Positions 55,605 to 62,756 of a stretch of DNA of 64,000 nt are shown here, piece by piece; position 1 is the first letter of the stretch, and each line of letters opens with the position of its first letter. Position numbers and translations under genes: made by a program. The DNA lies in NCBI RefSeq assembly GCF_030056705.1, contig NZ_JASHIC010000010.1, positions 124,001 to 188,000 of the forward strand. Reading direction: 5' to 3'. Origin of the DNA: Flectobacillus longus (GTDB lineage: Bacteria; Bacteroidota; Bacteroidia; Cytophagales; Spirosomataceae). Below the pieces are notes generated by a model. It was not told the DNA's origin and did no database searches. It saw nothing but the letters and a program-made list of their open reading frames with translations.

Positions 55605-56249
55605 ATGAACCTCCTTTGTTCTTGGTCTGGTGGAAAAGATTCTTGTTTTGCTTTGATGCAAATGAATCAACGACCTACCGTAATTTTTACGACACTCAAC
55701 GAATGGGGCGACCGCTCACGTTCGCATGGTTTGAGCCCTGTTATTTTGGAAGCTCAAGCCAAAGCAATAGGCTGTCCGAGTGTTACGATTAGTACTTCTT
55801 GGGAAAATTATACCGAAAAGTATATCGCTCGTCTCAAGTCTCTGACTGAAGAATACCAACTAACTGATGCGGTTTTTGGCGATATAGACCTACAACCACA
55901 TCGTGAATGGGAAGAGAAAGTTTGTGCCGAGGCACAGCTCAATTGCCATTTGCCACTTTGGCAACAAGACCGTAAAACATTGGTTTTTGCCATGATTTCG
56001 GCTGGTATCAAAACCATGATTGTATCTTGCAATGATACCTTGGGTGAATCGTTTTTAGGACGAATTATTGATACTCAAACGGTAGCGGATTTGGAAGCAA
56101 AAGGCGTGGATGTTTGCGGTGAAAATGGAGAGTTTCATACTGTAGTATTAGATTGTCCTTTGTTTCAATATCCGATTGATGTTATTCAAGTTGAAAAATT
56201 AGTTCATAACAATTATCATTTTTTAGAGTTAACATTGGTAGAATGTTGA
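55605..56249 (+). CDS. PP-loop ATPase (Dph6/MJ0570-like), B12 operon
   Basis: 214 residues from the ATG at 55605 (MNLLCSWSGGKDSCFALMQM). The SGGKDS PP-loop binds ATP for adenylation. Family segments are FGDIDLQPHREWEEKVC, PLWQQDR and CGENGEFHTVVLD. Homologues in archaea and eukaryotes amidate diphthine, but bacteria lack diphthamide, so another amidation or thiolation reaction is expected. Its place behind btuB and before a CWC protein suggests a role in cobamide processing or remodelling (inference). It overlaps the next gene by 7 bases, indicating translational coupling. Confidence 0.85.
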   Translation: MNLLCSWSGGKDSCFALMQMNQRPTVIFTTLNEWGDRSRSHGLSPVILEAQAKAIGCPSVTISTSWENYTEKYIARLKSLTEEYQLTDAVFGDIDLQPHREWEEKVCAEAQLNCHLPLWQQDRKTLVFAMISAGIKTMIVSCNDTLGESFLGRIIDTQTVADLEAKGVDVCGENGEFHTVVLDCPLFQYPIDVIQVEKLVHNNYHFLELTLVEC

Positions 56250-56461
56250 AGATACACACCCATTGTCCACGTTGCCAACAACCATTTCAGTGCAAAGTTG
56301 ACGATATAGCACAGTGCGATTGTCAACAAGTGACATTGACTTATGAGCAAACCCAACAATTGAGACAGTTGAGTTTAAATAAATATGGAGGACAATGTTT
56401 GTGCAACACTTGTATAAAGTCTCTAATCAAAACCCATTTTGAAGACCATGATGCAACTTAG
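56243..56461 (+). CDS. Cysteine-rich CWC-family protein
   Basis: 72 residues with eight cysteines: CPRCQQPFQC, CDCQQ, and the terminal CLCNTCIKSL. The CxxC pairs suggest zinc or Fe-S binding. The start ATG lies inside the end of the PP-loop gene (7-base overlap). Its function is unknown; in this operon it is tied to B12 uptake by position. Confidence 0.85.
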   Translation: MLKIHTHCPRCQQPFQCKVDDIAQCDCQQVTLTYEQTQQLRQLSLNKYGGQCLCNTCIKSLIKTHFEDHDAT

Positions 56462-56966
56462 CCCTAAAACTTTCTGCGACACTTTTTCAAGTGTAAATAC
56501 CTCTATGCCCATTTTGACAGGTATGGAGTTTATGCGTCGCCCTGCAAGACTCAGCGATGCGTTACTGCATGAATATGAGTGCGTGAGCCGAATGGCGCAC
56601 GTGCGAAAATGGGATTTCGATTTGTATCATTTCCGAGATTTTATTCAAGACCCTCAACATGCTGTAGTCATTACCAACGTTCAACAAACCATACAGTGGG
56701 TAAATCATGGTTTTGCTAATATGACGGGCTATCAGATACAAGAAGCTTTGGGAAAAAAGCCTAGTTTTTTACAAGGAAAAGAAACCGACCCACTTACAAG
56801 ATCAGCGATTAAAGCTTGTTTATTAGAGGAAAAAAAGTTTGAAGGAAAACTGATCAACTACCGCAAAGATGGCGAACCCTATTGGTGCGATGTTCGCATA
56901 GAGCCTATTTTTAACGAGCATCAAAAACTCGTTAATTTCATTGCCTTTGAGGAAGAGATTGTTTGA
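56448..56966 (+). CDS. LOV-like PAS-domain protein lacking the photoactive cysteine
   Basis: 172 residues from the ATG at 56448, overlapping the CWC gene by 14 bases (an ATG at 56451 is equivalent). Residues about 65-170 align with LOV domains: VNHGFANMTGY, then GKKPSFLQGKETDPLTRSAI, NYRKDGEPYW and IAFEEEI. In photoactive LOV domains the loop is GxNCRFLQG; here Pro105 replaces the cysteine that forms the flavin adduct. The Asn and Gln flavin contacts in NYRKDG are partly kept. No output domain is present. It may bind flavin without the photocycle or sense redox or another ligand. The N-terminal 60 residues are unassigned. Confidence 0.78.
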   Translation: MMQLSPKTFCDTFSSVNTSMPILTGMEFMRRPARLSDALLHEYECVSRMAHVRKWDFDLYHFRDFIQDPQHAVVITNVQQTIQWVNHGFANMTGYQIQEALGKKPSFLQGKETDPLTRSAIKACLLEEKKFEGKLINYRKDGEPYWCDVRIEPIFNEHQKLVNFIAFEEEIV

Positions 56967-56980
56967 AGTAAAGATATGTG

Positions 56981-57008
56981 ATAGAGACGCCAAATTTGGC
57001 GTCTCTAT
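56981..57008. terminator. 28-bp perfect palindrome, convergent terminator
   Basis: ATAGAGACGCCAAA and TTTGGCGTCTCTAT pair perfectly, followed by TTTTTTAT on the plus strand. The outer AGAGACG/CGTCTCT words match family B palindromes elsewhere, so it is a relative acting as terminator for the B12 operon and the convergent gene at 57012. Confidence 0.8.
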
Positions 57009-57011
57009 TTT

Positions 57012-57404
57012 TTATATAGTAGCCACTTTAATTACTAAATGTCCTTTTTTGACACCATAAGGCTTGTAAGATATTCTTAAAAAGCCTCTTCCATAGTAGT
57101 CAGTTCTATAGTTTAGGGCAGTTTTTCCCGCCTTCAGGTTGATTCTATCTACAATATAATTTGGATTATCATAATCACGAATCTCGATATAGGCTGGCGC
57201 ATCTAGCTCCCCTTCTATTTTTAGGGGTAAACTCACAAAGTCATGGAAAGTAGCAGAGGTGTCAACGTAAAATTGAGGCTTTTGAACGTCTTTGACCGAG
57301 ATAGCTAAGTAATCGGGCTTTTTGAACAGAAGCATCCAAATACCGAAGAAAAGAGCAGCATTAAGCACAATAGGCGCGATGTTACGTTTGATTTTTTGTA
57401 GCAT
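57012..57404 (-). CDS. Membrane-anchored protein of unknown function
   Basis: 130 residues. One N-terminal helix (about 9-27, IAPIVLNAALFFGIWMLLF) follows a short basic stretch, giving a signal-anchor. The remaining 100 residues are beta-rich with many Tyr and Asp (YIEIRDYDNPNYIVDRINLK, RTDYYGRGFLRISYKPYGVK) and would face the periplasm. No known motif. Monocistronic, convergent with the B12 operon. Confidence 0.7.
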   Translation of the reverse strand: MLQKIKRNIAPIVLNAALFFGIWMLLFKKPDYLAISVKDVQKPQFYVDTSATFHDFVSLPLKIEGELDAPAYIEIRDYDNPNYIVDRINLKAGKTALNYRTDYYGRGFLRISYKPYGVKKGHLVIKVATI

Positions 57405-57884
57405 GTAGATTGATATTTATAGATGAAGACTATTATAAATATACACATTTGAGCGAGCTTTTACAAAGCCTCCTTTTTCAGCATCTATCTTCTAGTTTAC
57501 TTTCTCTAGTGATGAACTATTAAATTAAGTAATAATACTTATTTTATTTATGAGTAATTATTACCAATTTTGTAACGAGTTAATAATTCATCTCATGCTA
57601 TCGAATTGTAAACTTTAACAGAGAAAAGACCGAACGCCCCCCGAAAAACGTTCGGTCTTTTATTTTTACATCTGATTCGATACCAAAACCTACGAAAATG
57701 ATAAAAGTTTCTTGTAAAAACTGAAGAATCTTCTAACTTGTAGAATATTTCGAACTATACTCGTTTGAGGTTTTTGAAGCTTAACTCAAAGGATTCATGA
57801 TGTAAAAAAGCATCAAATAAGCCCCAAGCACTCCTTTTAATTCTTCATATACTTTTTCGTAAACCATTATTAACTCAACCTACA
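57405..57884. other. Gap with orphan terminator
   Basis: 480 bases between a minus-strand and a plus-strand gene. The terminator at 57625-57664 points along the plus strand although no plus-strand gene ends nearby. The first 220 bases (57405-57624) have no ORF of note and could encode a small RNA. Confidence 0.5.
57625..57664 (+). terminator. Orphan terminator (possible small-RNA end)
   Basis: AAAGACCGAACG and CGTTCGGTCTTT form a perfect 12-bp stem with a 12-base loop (CCCCCCGAAAAA) and a TATTTTT tail. It lies upstream of, not behind, a plus-strand gene. Confidence 0.75.
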
Positions 57885-58256
57885 ATGAAAAAAATTGTGT
57901 TTGCCTTTTGCTTTTGGCTATTAGGAATTATGTTTGCCGAAGCACAGACAATCTATGTAAATGGTCAGTCATTAAATGCCATCCGAAATGTTAATTACAT
58001 TACAATCAAGGCCGAAAAAGCTTGGCTTGCCACCAAATTATCTGTTTTTCTTGATTTTGGACAGGGTAATTCTCCAAGAGAGCAAGAGGTAACAGATGTT
58101 AACCGAAAGCCTTTATTTTTTAATAGTAAAGTCGAAATATTTAATTTGATGGACCGTCAAGGATGGGAATTAGTGGATACTTATGAAGAAATAAAAGAGG
58201 GTAAAACCTTTATTTTACATATATTCAAACGTAAAATTTTACCTCGAGTAAAGTAA
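57885..58256 (+). CDS. Small secreted protein of unknown function
   Basis: 123 residues with a signal peptide (MKKIVFAFCFWLLGIMFAEAQ). The mature part is a small alpha/beta protein with a central hydrophobic strand (AWLATKLSVFLDFGQG) and the segment NLMDRQGWELVDTYEE, then a basic C-terminus (HIFKRKILPRVK). The NLM..GWELV pattern resembles DUF4177-like small proteins, but this is weak. A strong terminator follows 50 bases after the stop. Confidence 0.75.
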   Translation: MKKIVFAFCFWLLGIMFAEAQTIYVNGQSLNAIRNVNYITIKAEKAWLATKLSVFLDFGQGNSPREQEVTDVNRKPLFFNSKVEIFNLMDRQGWELVDTYEEIKEGKTFILHIFKRKILPRVK

Positions 58257-58306
58257 GCATATCTACTTAAAAGCCAGTACAAATAGCTATATAAAGAGAT
58301 TAAAAA

Positions 58307-58340
58307 GCCTCAACTTTTAAAAGGTTGAGGCATTTTTTTT
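58307..58340 (+). terminator. Terminator after the small secreted protein gene
   Basis: GCCTCAAC and GTTGAGGC pair over 8 bp, extended by an inner TTTT/AAAA; eight T follow. Confidence 0.85.
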
Positions 58341-58480
58341 ATCTTTGAAAAGATTTGCAATGTTTTATACAACATGAGCAAGTTCTTGCAGAAAACTTTG
58401 AACTAATCAAATTAATTATACCATAACACCACTAGCTTTTAGCGAGATAGAAGTTAGTTATATCCCGAAATTGAGAATTT

Positions 58481-61153
58481 ATGAGTAAAGTAGTAATAAG
58501 TGCCGAAAAATTAAGGTTAAAAACTCGTGCCGACAATAAAGGATGGAAAAAGTGGGGGCCATATCTGTCTGACCGTCAATGGGGAACGGTACGAGAAGAT
58601 TATTCTCCTAATCAAGATGCTTGGAATAATGTAACACACGATATGGCTCGTTCAAAAGCCTATCGTTGGGGCGAAGAAGGCATCGGTGGTATCTCGGATA
58701 ACAAATCGTATATCTGTTTTGCACTTGCTTTGTGGAACCATAATGACCACATTTTGAAGGAAAGATTCTTTGGACTGACAGGCAACGAATCGAACCATGG
58801 CGAAGATGTAAAAGAGTTATATTACTACCTTGACTCAACACCTACGCACTCATATATGAAAATGCTGTACAAATATCCTATAGCGGCATTTCCATATTCG
58901 AAACTGGTAGACGAAAGTCGTAAACGCTCACGATTAGAGCCAGAATACGAAATTCTTGACACAGGAACTTTTGATAACGACGAGTATTTTGATGTTTTTA
59001 TCGAATATGCAAAATCGGATGAACAAGATATTTTAATAAAAATAACGGCGCATAACCGTAGTAGTAAACCAGCTCCAATTACCCTATTGCCAACTATTTG
59101 GTTTAGAAATACTTGGTGTTGGGGATACGAAAACTTCAAGTATAAACCAATGTTGACTGGTGTGTCAAACAAAGTAATTGAAGTGGACAACAAAAGTGTA
59201 GGACACTATAAATTGTATTGTGAAAAGGCGGATGAATTATTATTCTGTGATAACGAAACCAACTTCCAACGCTTGCATGGTGTAGCTAATAATGTGCCTT
59301 ACACCAAAGATGGTATCAACGAATATATTGTCAATAAAAACAAAGCGGCTGTAAATCCTAATAACATTGGGACAAAAGCCTCAGGACGATACACCAGAGT
59401 GGTAAAAGCAGGCGAAAGTGTGACGATTCGTTTGCGTTTGTCCGACCACTCTATTTCAGAACCATTTGGTGGTTTTGAAGACATTATGGATAAGCGTATT
59501 CGTGAAGCAAATCAGTTTTACGATGAATTGCAAAGTAGCGTACAAGACCCAGAGTTACGTTCAATTCAGCGCCAAGCTTATGCAGGGATGCTTTGGACAA
59601 AACAATGGTATTATTATAATGTCAACGAGTGGATTAAAGGCGACCCTACAATGCCGAAGCCTTCGGACAATCGGAAATTTGGTCGAAATTCAGGCTGGCG
59701 ACACATGTATGCGGCCAATATCCTTTCGATGCCCGATAAATGGGAATATCCTTGGTTTGCAGCATGGGATTTGGCTTTCCACACCATTCCACTTGCTAGA
59801 TTAGACCCTGACTTTGCAAAACGTCAGCTAGCCGTAGTATTGCGTGAGTATTATATGCACCCCAACGGGCAAATTCCTGCGTATGAATGGTCATTTTCGG
59901 ATGTAAATCCTCCTGTGCATGCTTGGGCAACGTGGCGCGTATATGAGATAGATAAAGAAATGAATGGGGTAGGGGATGTCAAATTCCTAGAACGTGTTTT
60001 CCATAAATTATTGCTCAATTTTACGTGGTGGGTAAACCTCAAAGATGAAGGTGGAAACAATATCTTTGGAGGAGGCTTCCTTGGAATGGATAACATCGGA
60101 GTATTTGACCGCTCGGCAACTTTACCAACAGGCGGACGTCTGGAGCAAGCAGACGGTACGGGTTGGATGGCAATGTATAGCTTGAATATGCTTCGTATTG
60201 CCTGTGAGATTGCTGTTGAGCGTCCAGTATATCAAGATATGGCTTCTAAATTTTTTGAACACTTCCTGCATATTGCTGGTGCAATGCAAATGTTGGGAGG
60301 CTCAGAAATTAGCCTTTGGGATGAAGAAGACCAGTTTTATTATGATATGCTTCACATGCCAAACTCACAGAGTATGTTGCTCAAAATCCGTTCGATGGTA
60401 GGGTTAATTCCTCTTTTTGCTGTAGAAATTCTTACGCCAGAAATGTTGGAAAAACTTCCAGACTTTAAACGTCGTGTGGATTGGGTTTTGGCTAACCGAC
60501 CAGATTTGGCAGGTTTGATTTCCCGCTGGTATGAGCCAGGAAAAGGAGAAAACCGTTTGTTAGCAATCCTACGTGGTCACCGTATGAAGATGATTATGAA
60601 AAAGATGTTTGATGAAAACGAATTCTTGTCAGAACATGGCGTTCGTTCATTGTCAAAATATCACCTCGAAAATCCATACCAGTTCCGTGTACACAATGAG
60701 GTATTTAGGGTAGATTATACCCCAGCCGAATCTACAGGAAGTATGTTTGGGGGTAACTCCAACTGGCGTGGACCTATCTGGATGCCAATGAATTTCTTGC
60801 TAATTGACTCCTTGTTGAAATTCCAGTCGTATTATGGAAATGATTACGAAGTAGAATATCCTACTAATTCGGGTAATATGGTAAGCATCAAACAAGCAGC
60901 ATTGAGTTTGGCAGAGCGTCTAATCAAAATCTTTAGAACAGACGAAAACGGCAGACGACCAATGTATGCCAATTACGAAAAAATGCAAACTGACCCTCAT
61001 TTCAAAGACTTGGTATTATTCTACGAATATTTCCATGGCGATGATGGAAAAGGTTTGGGGGCGGCTCATCAAACGGGTTGGACAGGCTTAGTCGCTGAAT
61101 TGATTTTGATGGTAAACGAAGCCAATAAAGCAGAAATCAAAGAGATTTTATAA
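58481..61153 (+). CDS. GH63-like (MGH1-type) glucosidase
   Basis: 890 residues without a signal peptide. It is a large (alpha/alpha)6-barrel glycosidase of the mannosyl-oligosaccharide-glucosidase group. The N-terminal beta domain (about 1-370) begins WGPYLSDRQWGTVREDYS. The catalytic barrel has PWFAAWDLAFHTIPL with a candidate acidic residue, NGQIPAYEWSFSDVNPPVHAW, and late WRGPIWMPMNFLLIDSL and HQTGWTGLVAELI. Bacterial members act on alpha-glucosides such as glucosylglycerate or mannosyl-linked glucose in the cytoplasm; the true substrate is not evident. Monocistronic. Confidence 0.88.
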   Translation: MSKVVISAEKLRLKTRADNKGWKKWGPYLSDRQWGTVREDYSPNQDAWNNVTHDMARSKAYRWGEEGIGGISDNKSYICFALALWNHNDHILKERFFGLTGNESNHGEDVKELYYYLDSTPTHSYMKMLYKYPIAAFPYSKLVDESRKRSRLEPEYEILDTGTFDNDEYFDVFIEYAKSDEQDILIKITAHNRSSKPAPITLLPTIWFRNTWCWGYENFKYKPMLTGVSNKVIEVDNKSVGHYKLYCEKADELLFCDNETNFQRLHGVANNVPYTKDGINEYIVNKNKAAVNPNNIGTKASGRYTRVVKAGESVTIRLRLSDHSISEPFGGFEDIMDKRIREANQFYDELQSSVQDPELRSIQRQAYAGMLWTKQWYYYNVNEWIKGDPTMPKPSDNRKFGRNSGWRHMYAANILSMPDKWEYPWFAAWDLAFHTIPLARLDPDFAKRQLAVVLREYYMHPNGQIPAYEWSFSDVNPPVHAWATWRVYEIDKEMNGVGDVKFLERVFHKLLLNFTWWVNLKDEGGNNIFGGGFLGMDNIGVFDRSATLPTGGRLEQADGTGWMAMYSLNMLRIACEIAVERPVYQDMASKFFEHFLHIAGAMQMLGGSEISLWDEEDQFYYDMLHMPNSQSMLLKIRSMVGLIPLFAVEILTPEMLEKLPDFKRRVDWVLANRPDLAGLISRWYEPGKGENRLLAILRGHRMKMIMKKMFDENEFLSEHGVRSLSKYHLENPYQFRVHNEVFRVDYTPAESTGSMFGGNSNWRGPIWMPMNFLLIDSLLKFQSYYGNDYEVEYPTNSGNMVSIKQAALSLAERLIKIFRTDENGRRPMYANYEKMQTDPHFKDLVLFYEYFHGDDGKGLGAAHQTGWTGLVAELILMVNEANKAEIKEIL

Positions 61154-61491
61154 GTAATCGTGCAGAATAAGATTTAATTTATGTGTTTAGGCACTAGGCA
61201 ACAGGCACAAGGCAAAGAGTGTTAAAATGTTTTTTAATAACCACAGCCATGCTTTTTTCCAAAGCCCAATCTTAAATTTTATTTTGCCTACTAACTTAAG
61301 TATTAATGCAAAATAAAATTGCATTAATACGCTTTAGGCTCTAAGCCGTAAGCATTAGGCAAAAAGTTTCTATTACTTCATGAGACATACTATTTAACTT
61401 TTTGCCTACCGCATAAAGCCTAGAGCTTAAAGCGGGTAAAATTTATTTTAATTTTACCTACTAACTTAAGTTTTTTGAAATATTTAATACT
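61154..61491. repeat. Nested inverted-repeat array (family C)
   Basis: 338 bases of repeat. AGGCACTAGGCAACAGGCAC and AAGGCAAAGAG words start near 61190. GTATTAATGCAA and TTGCATTAATAC form a perfect 12-bp hairpin (61300-61330). A 39-bp imperfect inverted repeat pairs 61330-61368 with 61396-61434 (32 of 39 positions). CCTACTAACTTAAG occurs twice (near 61287 and 61449). No ORF is present. Confidence 0.75.
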
Positions 61492-61531
61492 AATAAAGCC
61501 CCGTACCTATTTTCAAGTACGGGGCTTTATT
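61492..61531. terminator. Convergent terminator between GH63-like and phytase genes
   Basis: AATAAAGCCCCGTAC and GTACGGGGCTTTATT form a perfect 15-bp stem with a 10-base loop. Confidence 0.88.
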
Positions 61532-61575
61532 GGTATTAAAAGTCTTGTGGGGGTACAGTTTTAGAAATCTGAACG

Positions 61576-62622
61576 TTATTTCAAGTCCTTTCCAGCAATA
61601 TCTTCCCAACGATAAAAATGAAACGTTTTGTCATCGCTCATGACTACAAATAATCCTTTTTTGAAGGTTTTATTCAAAGGAATAGCCGTAATGTCTGAGC
61701 CATCACTTTGCTTGGCTTCGACTTTTACTACCTTTAATTCTGGATGTTCGTGAGGATTTTGTACAGAACCTTCTCTCGGGAAAATATGGAATTGATTGGC
61801 TCCTTGGTCAGAGACAAGAATATAGCCTTTACGAGCTGAAGTTTGATAAATCGAAATTCCTTCGTGATCTTCAGAGAAACCTTTGGTGGCAAAAAGCGCT
61901 AACTCTTGATCGCCTTTTGAAGGCTCGGCATAGTATTTTCGCACACCAATACCTTCGTCCGAATAATAGACATAGCCTAGCGCATCGTCTACAGCGATGG
62001 ATTCAATTTCTTTTTTGCCGCTATAACTACCAAACTTTCGAATAAAAGTAGCTTTTACTTGTCCTTTACCATTATCCGATAATTCATATTGCCAGATATA
62101 TCCACCCGTTGTAGGACCGTTTTTGCGACCTACCATAGCATAGATTTTCCCTTTAGAATTTTTGTACAAAGCTATCCCCATCAAATCACGAAACTCTGTT
62201 CCTGTTTCACCTTCAAACATCGGAATACCGCTATTGTCAATAGGCTTCATGTCGGGCAATGAATAAATACGTAATTGGTGAGTCATTCGCTCTGTAGTAA
62301 CAGCAATGTCTACTTTTTTACCTCCAATTTTCAAACCATATTCAATATCGACGTTGTTGGGGCGTTTGAGTCCTCGCACTACCTTTTTTGACTGTATTTT
62401 TCCCTGTAAATCAAAAACAAATAGTGCCCCATCTTGATTTTTATCGGTACCAATAATTAAGCTTTTGCTAGGGTTTTGAGGGTTAATCCAAATGGCAGGA
62501 TCGTCGGTATCATGTTTAACAGAATCAGTAATAACAACGGGTTTGATAATCGTTTGAGCACAAGTATTTTCAACAGTCGAAACAATCAAGCTCAAGGATA
62601 ATAATTTAAAGAGAAGTTTCAT
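61576..62622 (-). CDS. Beta-propeller phytase (3-phytase family)
   Basis: 348 residues with a signal peptide (MKLLFKLLSLSLIVSTVENTCAQ). The six-bladed phytase signatures are present: HDTDDPAIWINP near residue 36, RPNNVDIEYG, GTEFRDLMGIALY, EIESIAVDDALGYVYYSDE and DHEGISIY. The many Asp/Glu residues supply calcium sites needed for activity. It releases phosphate from phytate outside the cytoplasm. Monocistronic; the neighbouring beta-helix lipoprotein is in the same direction upstream but separated by a family C repeat. Confidence 0.92.
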   Translation of the reverse strand: MKLLFKLLSLSLIVSTVENTCAQTIIKPVVITDSVKHDTDDPAIWINPQNPSKSLIIGTDKNQDGALFVFDLQGKIQSKKVVRGLKRPNNVDIEYGLKIGGKKVDIAVTTERMTHQLRIYSLPDMKPIDNSGIPMFEGETGTEFRDLMGIALYKNSKGKIYAMVGRKNGPTTGGYIWQYELSDNGKGQVKATFIRKFGSYSGKKEIESIAVDDALGYVYYSDEGIGVRKYYAEPSKGDQELALFATKGFSEDHEGISIYQTSARKGYILVSDQGANQFHIFPREGSVQNPHEHPELKVVKVEAKQSDGSDITAIPLNKTFKKGLFVVMSDDKTFHFYRWEDIAGKDLK

Positions 62623-62644
62623 GAAATAAGTTGGTTTTGGGAAT

Positions 62645-62755
62645 TATAGGGGTGAGGGGTGAGGCACTAGGCATCAGTATTTAGAATAATAAAGCTTAGT
62701 TCACATAGCTAATTTTACTGATGCCTCTTGCCTATACCCTATCCCCTCATAAGCA
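62645..62755. repeat. AGGCACTAGGCATCAGTA-type repeat (family C)
   Basis: GGGGTGAGGGGTGAGGCACT and AGGCATCAGTA (from 62649) face TACTGATGCCTCTTGCCT and TACCCTATCCCCTCA (to 62751). The left half matches 2603-2636 (GGGGTTAGGGGAGAGGCACT, then CATCAGTATATAAATA) almost word for word, 60 kb away. Confidence 0.75.
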
Positions 62756-62756
62756 A

